Shown: positions 27,654 through 36,684, numbered from the stretch's first letter. The stretch is 61,769 nt of DNA from Anaerolineaceae bacterium 4572_78 (GCA_002084875.1 NBMH01000002.1:1-61769); one strand, 5' to 3'. The notes: a model not told the origin generated them from the letters alone. A program made the numbers and translations.

Positions 27654-27677
27654 CGTCAAATCTTGGTTTGACATGGA
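27654..27677. repeat. GTCAAA...TTTGAC palindrome
   Basis: TGTCGTCAAATC and GGTTTGACATGG form an imperfect hairpin of the GGAGYGTCAAR family between the NIF3 gene and ccmC. Confidence 0.5.
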
Positions 27678-27686
27678 GTTTTTAAT

Positions 27687-28424
27687 ATGTCTTCTTCTGC
27701 AACTAAAATAAGTTGGGGATTGATACTGACTGTTTTGAGCGGGATTGCAATCTTGAGCGGGTTAATGCTTGTGTTTTTCTACGCTTCCGAAGCGGTCAAT
27801 TTATTCACCCCAGCTGAACGGTATGCTCAAAGAATCATGTATTTCCATGTTGGTTCTGCATGGATTGGATTCTTTGCCTTTTTTGTTACCTTTATCGCAG
27901 GTATCATGTTCCTGATTAAACGTTCTTTCTTTTGGGATAACATAGGACATGCCAGCGTTGAAATCGGGCTTACCTTTTTGACGGCAGTACTTATTTCAGG
28001 TACACTTTGGGCAAAACCGACATGGAATACTTGGTGGACATGGAGTCCTCGCTTAACCCTCAGTGCCATTGGCTGGTTAATGTATGTTGGTTATTTGATG
28101 TTGCGAGGAGCAGTTGAATCGCCTGAAAAAAAGGCACGACTTGCCGCAGTGTATGGTATTATTGCCTTTCTTTCTGTGCCACTAAATATTATAACAATTA
28201 GGTTATGGCGTGATATTCATCCGTCTGTTGTCGGCTCGGCGGCGGCAGAAGGACAAGGTGGCTTTTCGATGAGCGGCGACATGCGAACAACATTGATTTA
28301 TTGTGTAGTTGCTTTTTCGATACTTTATATCACTTTGATGTATCACCGTGTACAATTGGGGCAAGCGGAACATGAGATGGCGATATTAAAACAAAAGATT
28401 ATTGGTCAGATTGATGCAAGATAA
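27687..28424 (+). CDS. ccmC: CcmC-like haem handling membrane protein
   Basis: 245 residues, six membrane segments. The Trp-rich haem-binding loop is KPTWNTWWTWSPRLT, and the conserved His are H54 (MYFHVGSAW) and the His in WRDIHPSVV. CcmC presents haem for cytochrome c maturation at the outer face of the membrane. In most CcmC proteins the loop reads WD; here the Asp is Ser, which may be lineage-specific. The other ccm genes are not in the window. GGAG lies before the ATG. Confidence 0.88.
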   Translation: MSSSATKISWGLILTVLSGIAILSGLMLVFFYASEAVNLFTPAERYAQRIMYFHVGSAWIGFFAFFVTFIAGIMFLIKRSFFWDNIGHASVEIGLTFLTAVLISGTLWAKPTWNTWWTWSPRLTLSAIGWLMYVGYLMLRGAVESPEKKARLAAVYGIIAFLSVPLNIITIRLWRDIHPSVVGSAAAEGQGGFSMSGDMRTTLIYCVVAFSILYITLMYHRVQLGQAEHEMAILKQKIIGQIDAR

Positions 28425-28447
28425 GATATGACATCAAAAGTGTTTTA

Positions 28448-28466
28448 AGTATTGCTGACCAATACT
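28448..28466. repeat. Small hairpin after ccmC
   Basis: AGTATTG-CTGAC-CAATACT forms a perfect 7-bp stem 24 bases after the ccmC stop. No T-run follows, so it is only a possible terminator. Confidence 0.35.
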
Positions 28467-28567
28467 GTAATGAACCCCAAATTTTAAAGTATACTCGTGA
28501 AGGTCATTTTGTAAATGTGATTCAGAGCCGCGATAGAAAACCACTAAAAAGAAAATTTGTGTTTAAA

Positions 28568-28596
28568 TTTGCTTTTATTAAGAAAATAAGTACAAT
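28568..28596 (+). promoter_or_regulatory. Probable promoter of tRNA-Thr
   Basis: A weak TTTGCT (28568-28573) and a good TACAAT (28591-28596), 17 bases apart, end 10 bases before the tRNA. Confidence 0.45.
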
Positions 28597-28606
28597 GGAT
28601 GTGGGT

Positions 28607-28679
28607 GCCACCCTAGCTCAGTTGGTAGAGCAACTCACTCGTAATGAGTAGGTCGTCGGTTCGAGTCCGACGGGTGGCT
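28607..28679 (+). tRNA. tRNA-Thr(CGU)
   Basis: All arms fold: acceptor stem GCCACCC/GGGTGGC, D arm with AGCTCAGTTGGTAGAGC, anticodon stem ACTCA/TGAGT with loop CTCGTAA, and T arm GTCGG-TTCGAGT-CCGAC. The anticodon CGT (28640-28642) reads ACG threonine codons. The discriminator is T, and no CCA is encoded. Confidence 0.97.
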
Positions 28680-28710
28680 TTTTATTTATGAAGAATTTAG
28701 GAAATTAACT

Positions 28711-29127
28711 ATGGACGAAGCATTCAGTTCTATTCGCGGGGCAGCAAGCTATCTGCCTCAAGTTGCGATTATACTACTTGGCATTATGGTGCTTTACTAT
28801 GTGATAGCATTTATTCATGATTTGTGGAAAAACAGGTCTCAAGATAAACCTCTACAAGACCATGTTATCGTTGTTCAGCAGGCTGATAGTCAACCACAGT
28901 TATTACCGAACTCAATTAAGTTTAAGATTAAAGATTATCGAGTTATCGCTCAACTGTACGATAAACCTTCGCCCAATGGAATTAATCAGGGTGTTATTGG
29001 ACGCTTGCGAGTTAAGAAGGCAAATAAAATTGTTTATGATTATTATAATGGAGTATTGGTAAACAAGTTACCAAGTAGGATACTTAACCAAATTATTAGT
29101 AAAGTTCTAACGAAAGCAAATCGGTAA
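28711..29127 (+). CDS. Hypothetical single-pass membrane protein
   Basis: 138 residues with one membrane segment at about 18-37 (VAIILLGIMVLYYVIAFI), a basic linker and a soluble C-terminal part of about 85 residues with predicted beta strands (RVIAQLYDKPS). AGGA lies before the ATG. It starts 31 bases after the tRNA and ends 15 bases before folC. I do not recognise the family. Confidence 0.6.
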   Translation: MDEAFSSIRGAASYLPQVAIILLGIMVLYYVIAFIHDLWKNRSQDKPLQDHVIVVQQADSQPQLLPNSIKFKIKDYRVIAQLYDKPSPNGINQGVIGRLRVKKANKIVYDYYNGVLVNKLPSRILNQIISKVLTKANR

Positions 29128-29142
29128 CGAAATTTCCCTCGT

Positions 29143-30564
29143 ATGGACAAATACCTAGCAGATTTTCATGAGCAAGCAAACTGGATACTTAGCTTAATTA
29201 CGGACCCTATCGGTTCACGGCACTTTCATGAAGAAAGTTTGCAGACCAAAACCATGAAACACACTAGCCGAATCTCACGCATTAGCCGCTTTCTCGAATT
29301 TTTAGGCAATCCACAACATCAGTTTAAATCGGTTCATGTGGCTGGTACAAGTGGCAAGGGTTCTGTAGTGGTGATGATTGCAAACATGCTTACACAACAT
29401 CGGCTACGAACAGGATTTCATGTCACCCCTTATTTGCAGATATGCAATGAAAAATTGATTATAGATAACACCATGATTGCCCCTTATGTATTTGCCAAAT
29501 TGGTCAAAGAATTTCGCACTTTATTTGAAAAATGGGTGGCAAAAGGGAATGAATTACGTTACGGTGAAGTCTGGGTAGCATTGACCTATTTGTGGTTTGC
29601 CAAAGAAAAAATTGATTGGGGTATAATTGAAACAGGTGTCGGAGGGCGATTTGATGCTACGAATGTGCTACCATCAAAACTAGCGGTTATCACTGAAATT
29701 GGTTATGACCATATTAAGCATTTGGGACCGACATTGGCAGATATTGCTTACCATAAGGCGGGAATTATCAAAGAAAATAGTGTTGCCGTAACATCTGTTA
29801 CTAATAATGATATTTTATCAATCATTAAAAAAGAAGCAACAGAAAAGCATGCCGAATTATACACTATCGGCAACGATTTTAATCTGACCGTAAAAAAGAT
29901 AAACCAGCATGGGGCAGTGATTTCAGTTGATACTCCGTTTCATCACTATAACAATATTTTCATTTCCTTACAAGGGCATTTTCAGCCAACTAATGCCGCC
30001 ATAGCAATCATGGCTTATGATTTGCTAGCCGAGAAGTATAACATTACCCGTTCAGAAAAATCCATCCGCACAGCGTTGAAAAACATCACATTTCCAGGAC
30101 GAATGGAGGTCATGCAATATCATCCATTGGTCATGTTAGATGGAGCTCATAACAAACAAAAAATGCAAGCATTGGTAGAGAGTATACAAATCATCTACCC
30201 GAGTAAAAAAATGACCGTGATTATTGGGGTTTTAGCTACTAAAGATGCCACTTCACTCATCAACATTCTAGCACCCTTGACATGTCGCTTCATTGCGACA
30301 CGACCTTATGTGTTCGGGAAAAAATCCTTAGAACCCATACAACTAACCGATATTATAAAAAATATATCGCCAAATAAAGAAGTGCATGTGACCGATGATG
30401 TGCAAAAAAGCGTCGAATTGGTGTTACGCATGGTTAATGATGATGAATTAATATTGGTCACGGGGTCACTTTATTTGGTGGGTGAGGCTAGAGATTATTG
30501 GATTCCGAAAGATAATATTTTAAACTGTCTTAACGTTCAGGAAAAATTAAGAGTTCAACCTTAA
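29143..30564 (+). CDS. folC: Folylpolyglutamate synthase / dihydrofolate synthase
   Basis: 473 residues. FolC adds glutamates to folates with ATP. Motifs: the P-loop VAGTSGKGSVVVMIANML at about residues 65-82, the signature GVGGRFDATNV, HLGPT, and the C-terminal-domain start MLDGAHNKQKM. It is about 40 residues longer than E. coli FolC, mainly at the N-terminus. No clear Shine-Dalgarno precedes ATG 29143. A 12-bp hairpin closes the convergent gap downstream. Confidence 0.93.
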   Translation: MDKYLADFHEQANWILSLITDPIGSRHFHEESLQTKTMKHTSRISRISRFLEFLGNPQHQFKSVHVAGTSGKGSVVVMIANMLTQHRLRTGFHVTPYLQICNEKLIIDNTMIAPYVFAKLVKEFRTLFEKWVAKGNELRYGEVWVALTYLWFAKEKIDWGIIETGVGGRFDATNVLPSKLAVITEIGYDHIKHLGPTLADIAYHKAGIIKENSVAVTSVTNNDILSIIKKEATEKHAELYTIGNDFNLTVKKINQHGAVISVDTPFHHYNNIFISLQGHFQPTNAAIAIMAYDLLAEKYNITRSEKSIRTALKNITFPGRMEVMQYHPLVMLDGAHNKQKMQALVESIQIIYPSKKMTVIIGVLATKDATSLINILAPLTCRFIATRPYVFGKKSLEPIQLTDIIKNISPNKEVHVTDDVQKSVELVLRMVNDDELILVTGSLYLVGEARDYWIPKDNILNCLNVQEKLRVQP

Positions 30565-30574
30565 CAAAACATGC

Positions 30575-30605
30575 TTGTAGTGAGAGATTACGCCTCTCAC
30601 TACAA
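30575..30605. terminator. Bidirectional hairpin between folC and the REC-Roadblock gene
   Basis: TTGTAGTGAGAG, loop ATTACGC, then the exact 12-base complement. It lies between convergent genes. It lacks a long T-run, so it may also be a member of the palindromic repeat set. Confidence 0.55.
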
Positions 30606-30637
30606 ACGATGTTCATTCCATTCGTACGATGTTAGTT

Positions 30638-31675
30638 TTAACCAATATACTTTGTTAATCTTCTACCTGTACGCCTAGTTTGGTGTCGCAACATACCTAA
30701 AGGAACGTTCATTCCCACAGCTAACGTTAATACAACACCTTCTTCTAGTGTATATGAGTAAAGCCGATATTGATTACCTTCATGAAGACTTTGTTCAAAT
30801 GTTTTATCCCGTTCTCCTAAAAGAGCTGCCGCTTGAGAAGCTATATTGTTATCTTGAGCAACCAACAATGCTAACTCTTGAGCTTTTTCTTCTGATAGGT
30901 TACCCGCCATTGCAATGAGTTCTGTTCCAGCCATTAACAAAATAACTTCTGCTCGAACTTCCCCATTTAAGTCCTTTAATTGTTCAATAATATCATCCTT
31001 ACTTTTACGCAATTTTTCCAATTTCCAACCATGTAAAGTTGGAACATTAATAGCAGGAGCAACGGCAGGTTCAGGAATATATGGTCTTGAAGGTGCCCTA
31101 GTTCGCGTCCTCGGACGTGAAGGATGACGTGTCTTCGGACGTGTTTTCGGACGTGAAGAAGGACGTGAAGGAGGACGTGTTTTCGGACGTGAAGAAGAAC
31201 GTGTCTTCGGACGTGAAGGAGGACGTGTCTTCGGACGTGAAGGAGAACGTTTTTCCTTTCGTTTTGATGCTTCTGGGGGAGTGGTATGTAAATCAGGTAC
31301 TTTACCTTCTAAATCCAACCCAACAGTTTTACCGACCAATTTAGGTAAATCTCCAACAAAGAATGGTTTGGGCAATACGCCTTGGATTCCCAAGGCACTA
31401 ATATTTGCTGGTACCCCTTGTCCAATAAAAGGAATAATCATAACGGGCATTTTTGCCTCAAGTTCTCGAATAGCTTCAATCAATTTGACGGGAGAAGCAT
31501 CGGCAATACCCATATCAATTATAATCAAATCATAGTTATGGTCTATCATTGAACGTAGAGCATCTACCCCTGAGTGTACTACTGTTGCGTTGAAGGCAGG
31601 GTGAGTATTTAATCCTTCAGACAGGATAGTAGAAAAGCCTTTGTCACTATCAACAATTAGAATTTGTTTTACCAT
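30638..31675 (-). CDS. Response regulator receiver fused to a Roadblock/LC7 domain through an Arg/Ser/Pro repeat linker
   Basis: 345 residues. Residues 4-120 are a receiver domain: early Asp pair VDSDKG, phospho-acceptor strand LIIIDMG and the conserved Lys in PKPF. Residues of about 135-205 are a highly basic linker of repeated KTRPPSRP units, encoded by a tandem DNA repeat (about 31110-31255). Residues of about 225-345 form a Roadblock/LC7 domain (EVRAEVILLMAGTELIAMAG), a fold that usually binds small Ras-like GTPases such as MglA. It may couple phosphorylation to a GTPase or to motility. A TTGTTT-17-TATAAT promoter lies upstream. Confidence 0.82.
   Translation of the reverse strand: MVKQILIVDSDKGFSTILSEGLNTHPAFNATVVHSGVDALRSMIDHNYDLIIIDMGIADASPVKLIEAIRELEAKMPVMIIPFIGQGVPANISALGIQGVLPKPFFVGDLPKLVGKTVGLDLEGKVPDLHTTPPEASKRKEKRSPSRPKTRPPSRPKTRSSSRPKTRPPSRPSSRPKTRPKTRHPSRPRTRTRAPSRPYIPEPAVAPAINVPTLHGWKLEKLRKSKDDIIEQLKDLNGEVRAEVILLMAGTELIAMAGNLSEEKAQELALLVAQDNNIASQAAALLGERDKTFEQSLHEGNQYRLYSYTLEEGVVLTLAVGMNVPLGMLRHQTRRTGRRLTKYIG
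31110..31255. repeat. Tandem repeat encoding the basic Arg/Ser/Pro linker
   Basis: Units around GGACGTGAAG and GGACGTGTCTTC alternate at 12-base steps and stay in frame, so changes in copy number would lengthen the linker without breaking the gene. Confidence 0.8.
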
Positions 31676-31725
31676 AATTCTGCCTTATGTTCGTGATGAA
31701 TCTTTATGAAAATAAAACCATTTTT

Positions 31726-31754
31726 ATTATAGAACAAAATTAAAAAGAAAACAA
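31726..31754 (-). promoter_or_regulatory. Promoter of the REC-Roadblock gene
   Basis: On the minus strand TTGTTT (31749-31754) and consensus TATAAT (31726-31731) are 17 bases apart. Confidence 0.55.
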
Positions 31755-31936
31755 ATTGAACTATAAATTTGGCTTGATAAACGCACAAGCACATTATACC
31801 ATAAAGCGATTTTTACATCAAAATTTGGATAATGCTTTAAGATTCAATAATAACACGATTACCATGAATCAGGCAAAAAATGTATTTCAAAAAAGATATT
31901 AAACCCATATTTCATCATTTGGCACTAGGAATTCAA

Positions 31937-31965
31937 TTGCGAGTGGAATGATCTTGTGGTACAAT
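31937..31965 (+). promoter_or_regulatory. Promoter of the bisphosphate nucleotidase gene
   Basis: TTGCGA (31937-31942) and TACAAT (31960-31965) are 17 bases apart, with TGTGG before the -10 box. Nothing else is seen in the 343-base divergent gap 31676-32018 apart from this and the opposing promoter. Confidence 0.55.
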
Positions 31966-32018
31966 ATCGGGTAAACTGAAAATTATTAGCATATTTAGAG
32001 TACAATAGAAGGAGAAAA

Positions 32019-32999
32019 ATGCGTTATACATCAGAAAAAATGACCGCCATTCAAGCCGTTCGTAATGCAGCAAAATTGTGTAAGCAGGTACAATCCGATT
32101 TTGTTCGGCCAAGTACATTAACCAAAAAAGATAAAAGTCCTGTGACCATTGCCGATTTTTGCTCGCAGGCGATTGTCTGTCAGCATCTCAAAGAAACATT
32201 TCCAGATGCATGTATTGTTGGGGAAGAAAATGCAGATAGCCTGCGAAAACCTGAAAATGCTAAACTGTTACAACAGATTAGTAGTTATATCTGCCAGTTT
32301 CATCCCGAAGCTACCCCCGAACAGGTGTGCGATTGGATTGACATGGGAGCGGATACCGTTGTTAAGCATTATTGGACATTAGACCCCATTGATGGCACAA
32401 AAGGATTTCTGCGTAGGGAACAATACGCAATTGCTCTTGCCCTAGTTGAAAGTGGTCAAGTAAAAATTGGGGTTTTAGCTTGCCCCAACTTACCAGTTGA
32501 TATTGATAATCCGAACGGTGAGAAAGGACTCTTGTTTGTGGCTGTTCGGGGACATGGTGTAGAAATACTTTATTTGAATGAAGATAAGGCAAAGTTGATT
32601 CCTATCAAACCTTCAACCAATCAAATTACATTACGGCTAGTAGAAAGTGTGGAAACAGCTCACGGTGACCATACTCGCCAAGAAAAAATTGCTCGTAAGG
32701 TAGGCATTAAGTTACCATCACTCCGTATTGATAGCCAAGCAAAGTACGCTGTAGTTGCTCGTGGTGATGCAACTTTGTACTTACGTCTACCCTCACCAAA
32801 AACTCCCGATTATCACGAGAAAATTTGGGATCATGCAGCTGGTACGATTATCACCGAAGAGATGGGAGGACAAGTAAGCGACATGCAAGGCTTGCCATTG
32901 GACTTTGCCTCCGACCATGAAATGCGATATAATCGTGGTGTAGTAGTCAGCAATGGCGGAATCCATTTAGCTGTTATTGAATCCTTGAAGGATGTTTAA
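32019..32999 (+). CDS. 3'(2'),5'-bisphosphate nucleotidase (PAP phosphatase)
   Basis: 326 residues of the inositol-monophosphatase superfamily, Hal2/CysQ branch. Metal-site motifs are GEEN (about 67-70), the double-Asp LDPIDGTKGFLRREQYA and the late IWDHAAGTII. These enzymes remove the 3'-phosphate of PAP left over from sulfate assimilation or sulfotransfer. GAAGGAG precedes the ATG. It stands alone between its promoter and the next promoter. Confidence 0.9.
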   Translation: MRYTSEKMTAIQAVRNAAKLCKQVQSDFVRPSTLTKKDKSPVTIADFCSQAIVCQHLKETFPDACIVGEENADSLRKPENAKLLQQISSYICQFHPEATPEQVCDWIDMGADTVVKHYWTLDPIDGTKGFLRREQYAIALALVESGQVKIGVLACPNLPVDIDNPNGEKGLLFVAVRGHGVEILYLNEDKAKLIPIKPSTNQITLRLVESVETAHGDHTRQEKIARKVGIKLPSLRIDSQAKYAVVARGDATLYLRLPSPKTPDYHEKIWDHAAGTIITEEMGGQVSDMQGLPLDFASDHEMRYNRGVVVSNGGIHLAVIESLKDV

Positions 33000-33021
33000 G
33001 CATCAATTGTTGAGCATATTG

Positions 33022-33050
33022 TTGACATTTCCCTAAACATGAATTACAAT
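33022..33050 (+). promoter_or_regulatory. Consensus promoter before the DUF3782-like relic
   Basis: TTGACA (33022-33027), 17 bases, TACAAT (33045-33050). The promoter is intact although the gene behind it is broken. Confidence 0.6.
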
Positions 33051-33136
33051 ACCACTGTGTCATGTTTTCCGTTCATAAAGCAAAACTGTGTGACTCCATG
33101 CTTATTACAAGGAGTTATTATTAAATAGGAGATTTC

Positions 33137-33549
33137 ATGCTTACAAAAACGTTAAATAGTAAAGAGTTAGCCAAAGATATTATCAGATTGTTGCCTGAGC
33201 TACTACAGGAACAACCTGAATTAAAAATACCTCTGTATAAAGCTTTTACGGAAGCTTTATACAAAGGAGAGTTGGGACGTTTACAGCAGGAATTGGCTGA
33301 TTTTCAGACCGATACCAACAATAATTTTCAGCATGTTAATGAACGTCTTGACTATTGGTAGAAATTACTGCCAGTGCCAAGAAAAATATTGTCAAACGGT
33401 TAAAGCGAAAACGACAATTATATATTGATGAAACAGGTATTGTGCCAAGCAGTTTTATTTTTGCTGTTGGCAGTATTCACAGTAAGCGAGTGGCAACATT
33501 GCATGAAGCTGGGTTTGAAGTGCTTGAGCCTGACGATGACGACGAATAA
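33137..33549 (+). pseudogene. DUF3782-like coiled-coil/nuclease gene with most of its middle deleted
   Basis: The first frame (33137-33361) gives a family-like N-terminus, LAKDIIRLLPELLQEQPEL, and the start of the coiled coil. The second frame begins at 33355 with VEITASAKKNIVKRLKRKRQLY and ends at 33549 with an acidic tail, matching the family's C-terminus. The usual 100 or more residues between (coiled coil and nuclease-like domain) are gone and the frame shifts at the junction. AGGAG lies before the ATG. Confidence 0.6.
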
Positions 33550-33566
33550 GAAATGTAGGTATTGAA

Positions 33567-34226
33567 TCAAAAAGGACTCGTAGGTATTTTGTTTCTACTA
33601 ATATTTTCGGATTTTGTAGCCGCGATTTCTAACTGTCCCAAATAAATTAACGATTCTACATCCTCAACATCCTGTGGAGCATAATGACTAATCACATGCC
33701 GTACCCTGTCACGCATTAATTCTGTTGCCAAACCTAGCATGCGAGATATATCAGCTAAATCTTGAGTACGGGACGATTCTAACTTCATCAACACCAAATA
33801 CGGTAAATCCAAAACAGGATAACCCGCCATGTCTTCTTTGAGATTTACCATAGCCTCTGACAGCCAGTTATAATCACCCATAAGCACATCTAGCATAATT
33901 CCATTTGGCGAACGCAAACTAAAACCATGAATAGATAAGGATGATACAACTTTATAGTCCGCTTCTGTCAACCGTTTTAAAACTTCATCTTTATCGCTGA
34001 TATGTAACAAAATATCTAAATCTTGGGTAGCACGTTCGGGCATGTATGCTCTAGTGGCAACACCTCCCACAACAACCCATGATATGCCGTCTAAAATTGG
34101 TCGCAAATCGAGCCAATCAATCATAGCCGTTCTCCTATTCAAAAAATCAAAACAACTACCTGTACCAGGTTTCACTCGGCGACGTATCATGCTAATAAAC
34201 TCACGCCTATTTTGAACAATTGTCAT
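33567..34226 (-). CDS. Nucleotidyltransferase-fold protein (AbiEii-like)
   Basis: Up to 219 residues. The nucleotidyltransferase core is VVVGGVATRAYMPERATQDLDILL, with the Gly-Gly loop and the DxD metal pair. The better start may be ATG 34124 (MIDWLDLRPIL), which has AGGAG at the right distance and gives 185 residues; the longer form adds a basic 34-residue stretch. Relatives are often toxins of type IV pairs or single-copy unknowns; no obvious antitoxin lies beside it, and the next gene is a methyltransferase. Confidence 0.65.
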   Translation of the reverse strand: MTIVQNRREFISMIRRRVKPGTGSCFDFLNRRTAMIDWLDLRPILDGISWVVVGGVATRAYMPERATQDLDILLHISDKDEVLKRLTEADYKVVSSLSIHGFSLRSPNGIMLDVLMGDYNWLSEAMVNLKEDMAGYPVLDLPYLVLMKLESSRTQDLADISRMLGLATELMRDRVRHVISHYAPQDVEDVESLIYLGQLEIAATKSENISRNKIPTSPF

Positions 34227-34247
34227 GTTTTCACCACCATGTTGAAG

Positions 34248-34883
34248 TCAAACAGCTTGGTCATGCTTTGTAGCAACAATCAACTTAACCAAACCAAGCC
34301 GTGTTAAATCGGTTACAGATTCGATTTTCAATCCTGCTTGCTTCACATTTTCCACAGTGCGGCGATTGATATTTTCTCCAAATAAATGCGTAAACACGTT
34401 AAGCATATCCATAAGCCAACCGATAATCGGCTTGTTAATTCGCACATGGTCAAGCAAAATAATTCGCCCATCCTGCTTGACCACCCGCTTCAATTCCTGC
34501 AAGCCATGTATCTGATTAGGCACCGAACAAAATACGAATGTAGCTACAACTGTTTCAAAAGTATCATCAGCAAAAGCGAGTTGTTGCACATCCATTTGTT
34601 GCAAGTCAATATGATAATTTAATCTGTTAGCATAGTTATGAGCCTTAGCTAACATGCCATCGCTTAAATCCATGCCAATTACTCTTATCCTGTCGGGATG
34701 ATACGGTAAGTTTCTACCTGTACCTATGCCAACTTCTAATACCTTCCCTGTTGGTACATGAAACCAAACTCGTTCCCGCCAATTAAGGGAACGCCCTTCA
34801 GGTAGCCATTCAAACATGTCATAAATAATAGAGGCACAATTGAAATTTTTCTTAACTCGTGAGGTCTGTTTTTCGTCAATCAT
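34248..34883 (-). CDS. Class I SAM-dependent methyltransferase
   Basis: 211 residues. The SAM-binding motif VLEVGIGTGRNLPY is followed by the acidic strand VIGMDLSDGML and the late motif FVFCSVPNQI. The closest look is to the UbiE/phospholipid-methyltransferase type enzymes (late helix region ENINRRTVENVKQAGL). The substrate could be a lipid, a quinone or a small molecule. It ends just before the nucleotidyltransferase gene. Confidence 0.8.
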   Translation of the reverse strand: MIDEKQTSRVKKNFNCASIIYDMFEWLPEGRSLNWRERVWFHVPTGKVLEVGIGTGRNLPYHPDRIRVIGMDLSDGMLAKAHNYANRLNYHIDLQQMDVQQLAFADDTFETVVATFVFCSVPNQIHGLQELKRVVKQDGRIILLDHVRINKPIIGWLMDMLNVFTHLFGENINRRTVENVKQAGLKIESVTDLTRLGLVKLIVATKHDQAV

Positions 34884-35007
34884 TTTATTGAAATCAAGAC
34901 AAAAAACCCACCGACACTGATAGGCTTGGTGAGTTTTTGTCTATTTCCTCATGTAAGAAACAGTAAAGTCTAAATTATAAGTCGATAACTCAAACGCACA
35001 AAAACTT

Positions 35008-35409
35008 CTATCGTTTAGTATATTGCGGTGCTTTTCTGGCTCGTTTGAGACCTGGTTTTTTACGTTCTTTAGCACGAGGATCACGGGTGAGCAGGTTATG
35101 CTTGCGTAAGGTTTTGCGTAGTTCAGGGTTAAATTTCAACAAGGCTCTAGCAATGCCCAACCTAATAGCATCGGCCTGTCCTGAAATCCCACCACCACTA
35201 ACTTTTACGCTAATATCAAAATCACCTTTAAGCCCGGTTACTCTAAGAGGTGCTAATGATGTACGTAAATCAATTTTTCTTGAAAAGAAACTTTCGGCAA
35301 ATTTACTATTGACAACAAATTCACCTTGTCCTGTTGAAAGACGCACCCTTGCACTAGATTCTTTCCGTCGCCCAAGCCCTTCGTAATATTGTTGTTGTTC
35401 TATTGTCAT
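35008..35409 (-). CDS. rpsI: Ribosomal protein S9
   Basis: 133 residues with the family's YYEGLGRRKESSARVRL start and the basic C-terminal tail ending in KKPGLKRARKAPQYTKR, which reaches the P-site tRNA. AGAGGT lies before the ATG, a normal contiguous site, unlike rplM 12 bases upstream. It is the last gene of the ribosomal run. Confidence 0.97.
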   Translation of the reverse strand: MTIEQQQYYEGLGRRKESSARVRLSTGQGEFVVNSKFAESFFSRKIDLRTSLAPLRVTGLKGDFDISVKVSGGGISGQADAIRLGIARALLKFNPELRKTLRKHNLLTRDPRAKERKKPGLKRARKAPQYTKR

Positions 35410-35421
35410 AATTTTTTACCT

Positions 35422-35850
35422 CTACAACTCCAGTAAATGGGGTTGTTGAGCCGCATGTGGATGTGTGGACCCAGCATACACTTTTAACTTTTTGTACATT
35501 TTTCGCCCCAGCCGATTTTTGGGTAACATACCTTTAACGGCTGATTCAATAACACGTACAGGAAATTTCTTTAATTGGTCACGAAGCGTTATTTGTTTCA
35601 AACCACCTGGATATCCCGAATGGCGATAGTAAATTTTTTGGTCTAACTTACGTCCCGTGACATGCACTTTCTCAGCATTAATAACAATAATATAATCACC
35701 GCAATCAACATGAGGAGTGAAAATCGGTTTGTGTTTACCTCGTAATCGTGAGGCGATTTCAGTCGCTAAACGTCCAAGTGTTTTACCTTGAGCATCCACA
35801 ACATGCCATTTGCGTTCCACATCTTCAACTTTTACACTAAATGTTTTCAT
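35422..35850 (-). CDS. rplM: Ribosomal protein L13
   Basis: 142 residues. The early 23S-binding protein L13 is recognised by [19 protein letters not shown] and [12 protein letters not shown]. No Shine-Dalgarno lies in the 20 bases before the ATG; the nearest good one, AAAGAGGT, is about 63 bases upstream behind a hairpin (35851-35914). L13 is autoregulated through its leader in other bacteria, which makes that hairpin interesting. Confidence 0.97.
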   Translation of the reverse strand: MKTFSVKVEDVERKWHVVDAQGKTLGRLATEIASRLRGKHKPIFTPHVDCGDYIIVINAEKVHVTGRKLDQKIYYRHSGYPGGLKQITLRDQLKKFPVRVIESAVKGMLPKNRLGRKMYKKLKVYAGSTHPHAAQQPHLLEL

Positions 35851-35914
35851 AAAAATCAGCCGCTGGAAATCTCCCGACTTTTAGTCTGTGGAGGAAAACG
35901 GCTTACCTCTTTTT
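35851..35914 (-). promoter_or_regulatory. Hairpin leader separating Shine-Dalgarno from the rplM start
   Basis: The whole truA-rplM gap is this element. In minus-strand order it reads GAGGTA, outer stem AGCCG, CCTCC, a small inner hairpin (GACT/AGTC), GGGAG, closing stem CGGCT, then GATTTTT and the ATG. With the stem folded, GAGGTA comes about 8 bases from the start codon. CCTCC could instead pair with the GAGG and hide it. A near-copy with compensating inner bases lies before rpmJ. Confidence 0.65.
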
Positions 35915-36646
35915 TTAATAATTAACTTTAACCAAACACAAACCGCTGGCACGAGCAGTTTGCTTTGCCATTGCTCGATTCGTAGCCATTAAAATCGTGT
36001 TGACTGACTCAACATCAATTTTGTTCAAACCAACCTGTAACAAAGTGCCTACAATGCTACGCACCATTCGATACAAAAAAGCATTGGCGGTAATGTCAAA
36101 TGTGATAATGTCTCCATTAGTTCGCCATTCAGTTTGAATAACCGTTCGAACCGTATTATCCCCCTGCGGCGGTTTGCCAAACGAAGCAAAATCATGAGTG
36201 CCAAGTAAATATGACGTTGCTTGTTTCATCGATTCAACATTAAGCTTATGAGGGATATGAGTAGTATATCGCCAAGCCAAAGCCGACCGAACAGTCTGAT
36301 TAATAATTGTGTAACGATATTGTCTGCTAATCGCATCAAATCTGGGATGAAATATAGCTTGTACTTTTTCTAAATGACTAATGACAATATCGACTGGTAA
36401 ATAAACATTTAAGGCTCGTTGCAATGCCTGTGTTGAATGATTCCAGTGCAAATTAAAAGCAATAACCTGTCCAACAGCATGCACTCCCGTATCAGTTCGC
36501 CCTGCCCCAACAATACGTATAGGCACTTTAGCAATCTGATGAAGTGCTTTCTCAATTTCGCCTTGAACGGTTCGACCTTGTGCTTGTATTTGAAATCCAA
36601 AAAAGTCATTACCATCATAGCTGGTAACTGCTTTGAATCTATCCAT
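35915..36646 (-). CDS. truA: tRNA pseudouridine(38-40) synthase
   Basis: 243 residues. The catalytic Asp lies in GRTDTGVHAVGQV at about residues 50-62, and the family's FHPRFDAISRQYRY follows. TruA changes uridines 38-40 in the anticodon arm of many tRNAs. Its place between rplQ and rplM is conserved in many bacteria. A GGAGCGTC palindrome lies between it and rplQ. Confidence 0.95.
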   Translation of the reverse strand: MDRFKAVTSYDGNDFFGFQIQAQGRTVQGEIEKALHQIAKVPIRIVGAGRTDTGVHAVGQVIAFNLHWNHSTQALQRALNVYLPVDIVISHLEKVQAIFHPRFDAISRQYRYTIINQTVRSALAWRYTTHIPHKLNVESMKQATSYLLGTHDFASFGKPPQGDNTVRTVIQTEWRTNGDIITFDITANAFLYRMVRSIVGTLLQVGLNKIDVESVNTILMATNRAMAKQTARASGLCLVKVNY

Positions 36647-36655
36647 TTTCTACAT

Positions 36656-36684
36656 GGAGCGTCAAAGCTTGCTTTGGACGCTCC
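36656..36684. repeat. GGAGCGTC palindrome between rplQ and truA
   Basis: GGAGCGTCAAAGC and GCTTTGGACGCTCC pair almost perfectly around a two-base loop, with one bulged G. It belongs to the GGAGYGTCAAR family that also forms the 48-bp array at 58936-59107. Confidence 0.85.

Noticed and set aside
31117-31344. Plus-strand protein of DVSSDVK repeats
   Set aside because: Antisense shadow of the Arg/Ser/Pro linker repeat.
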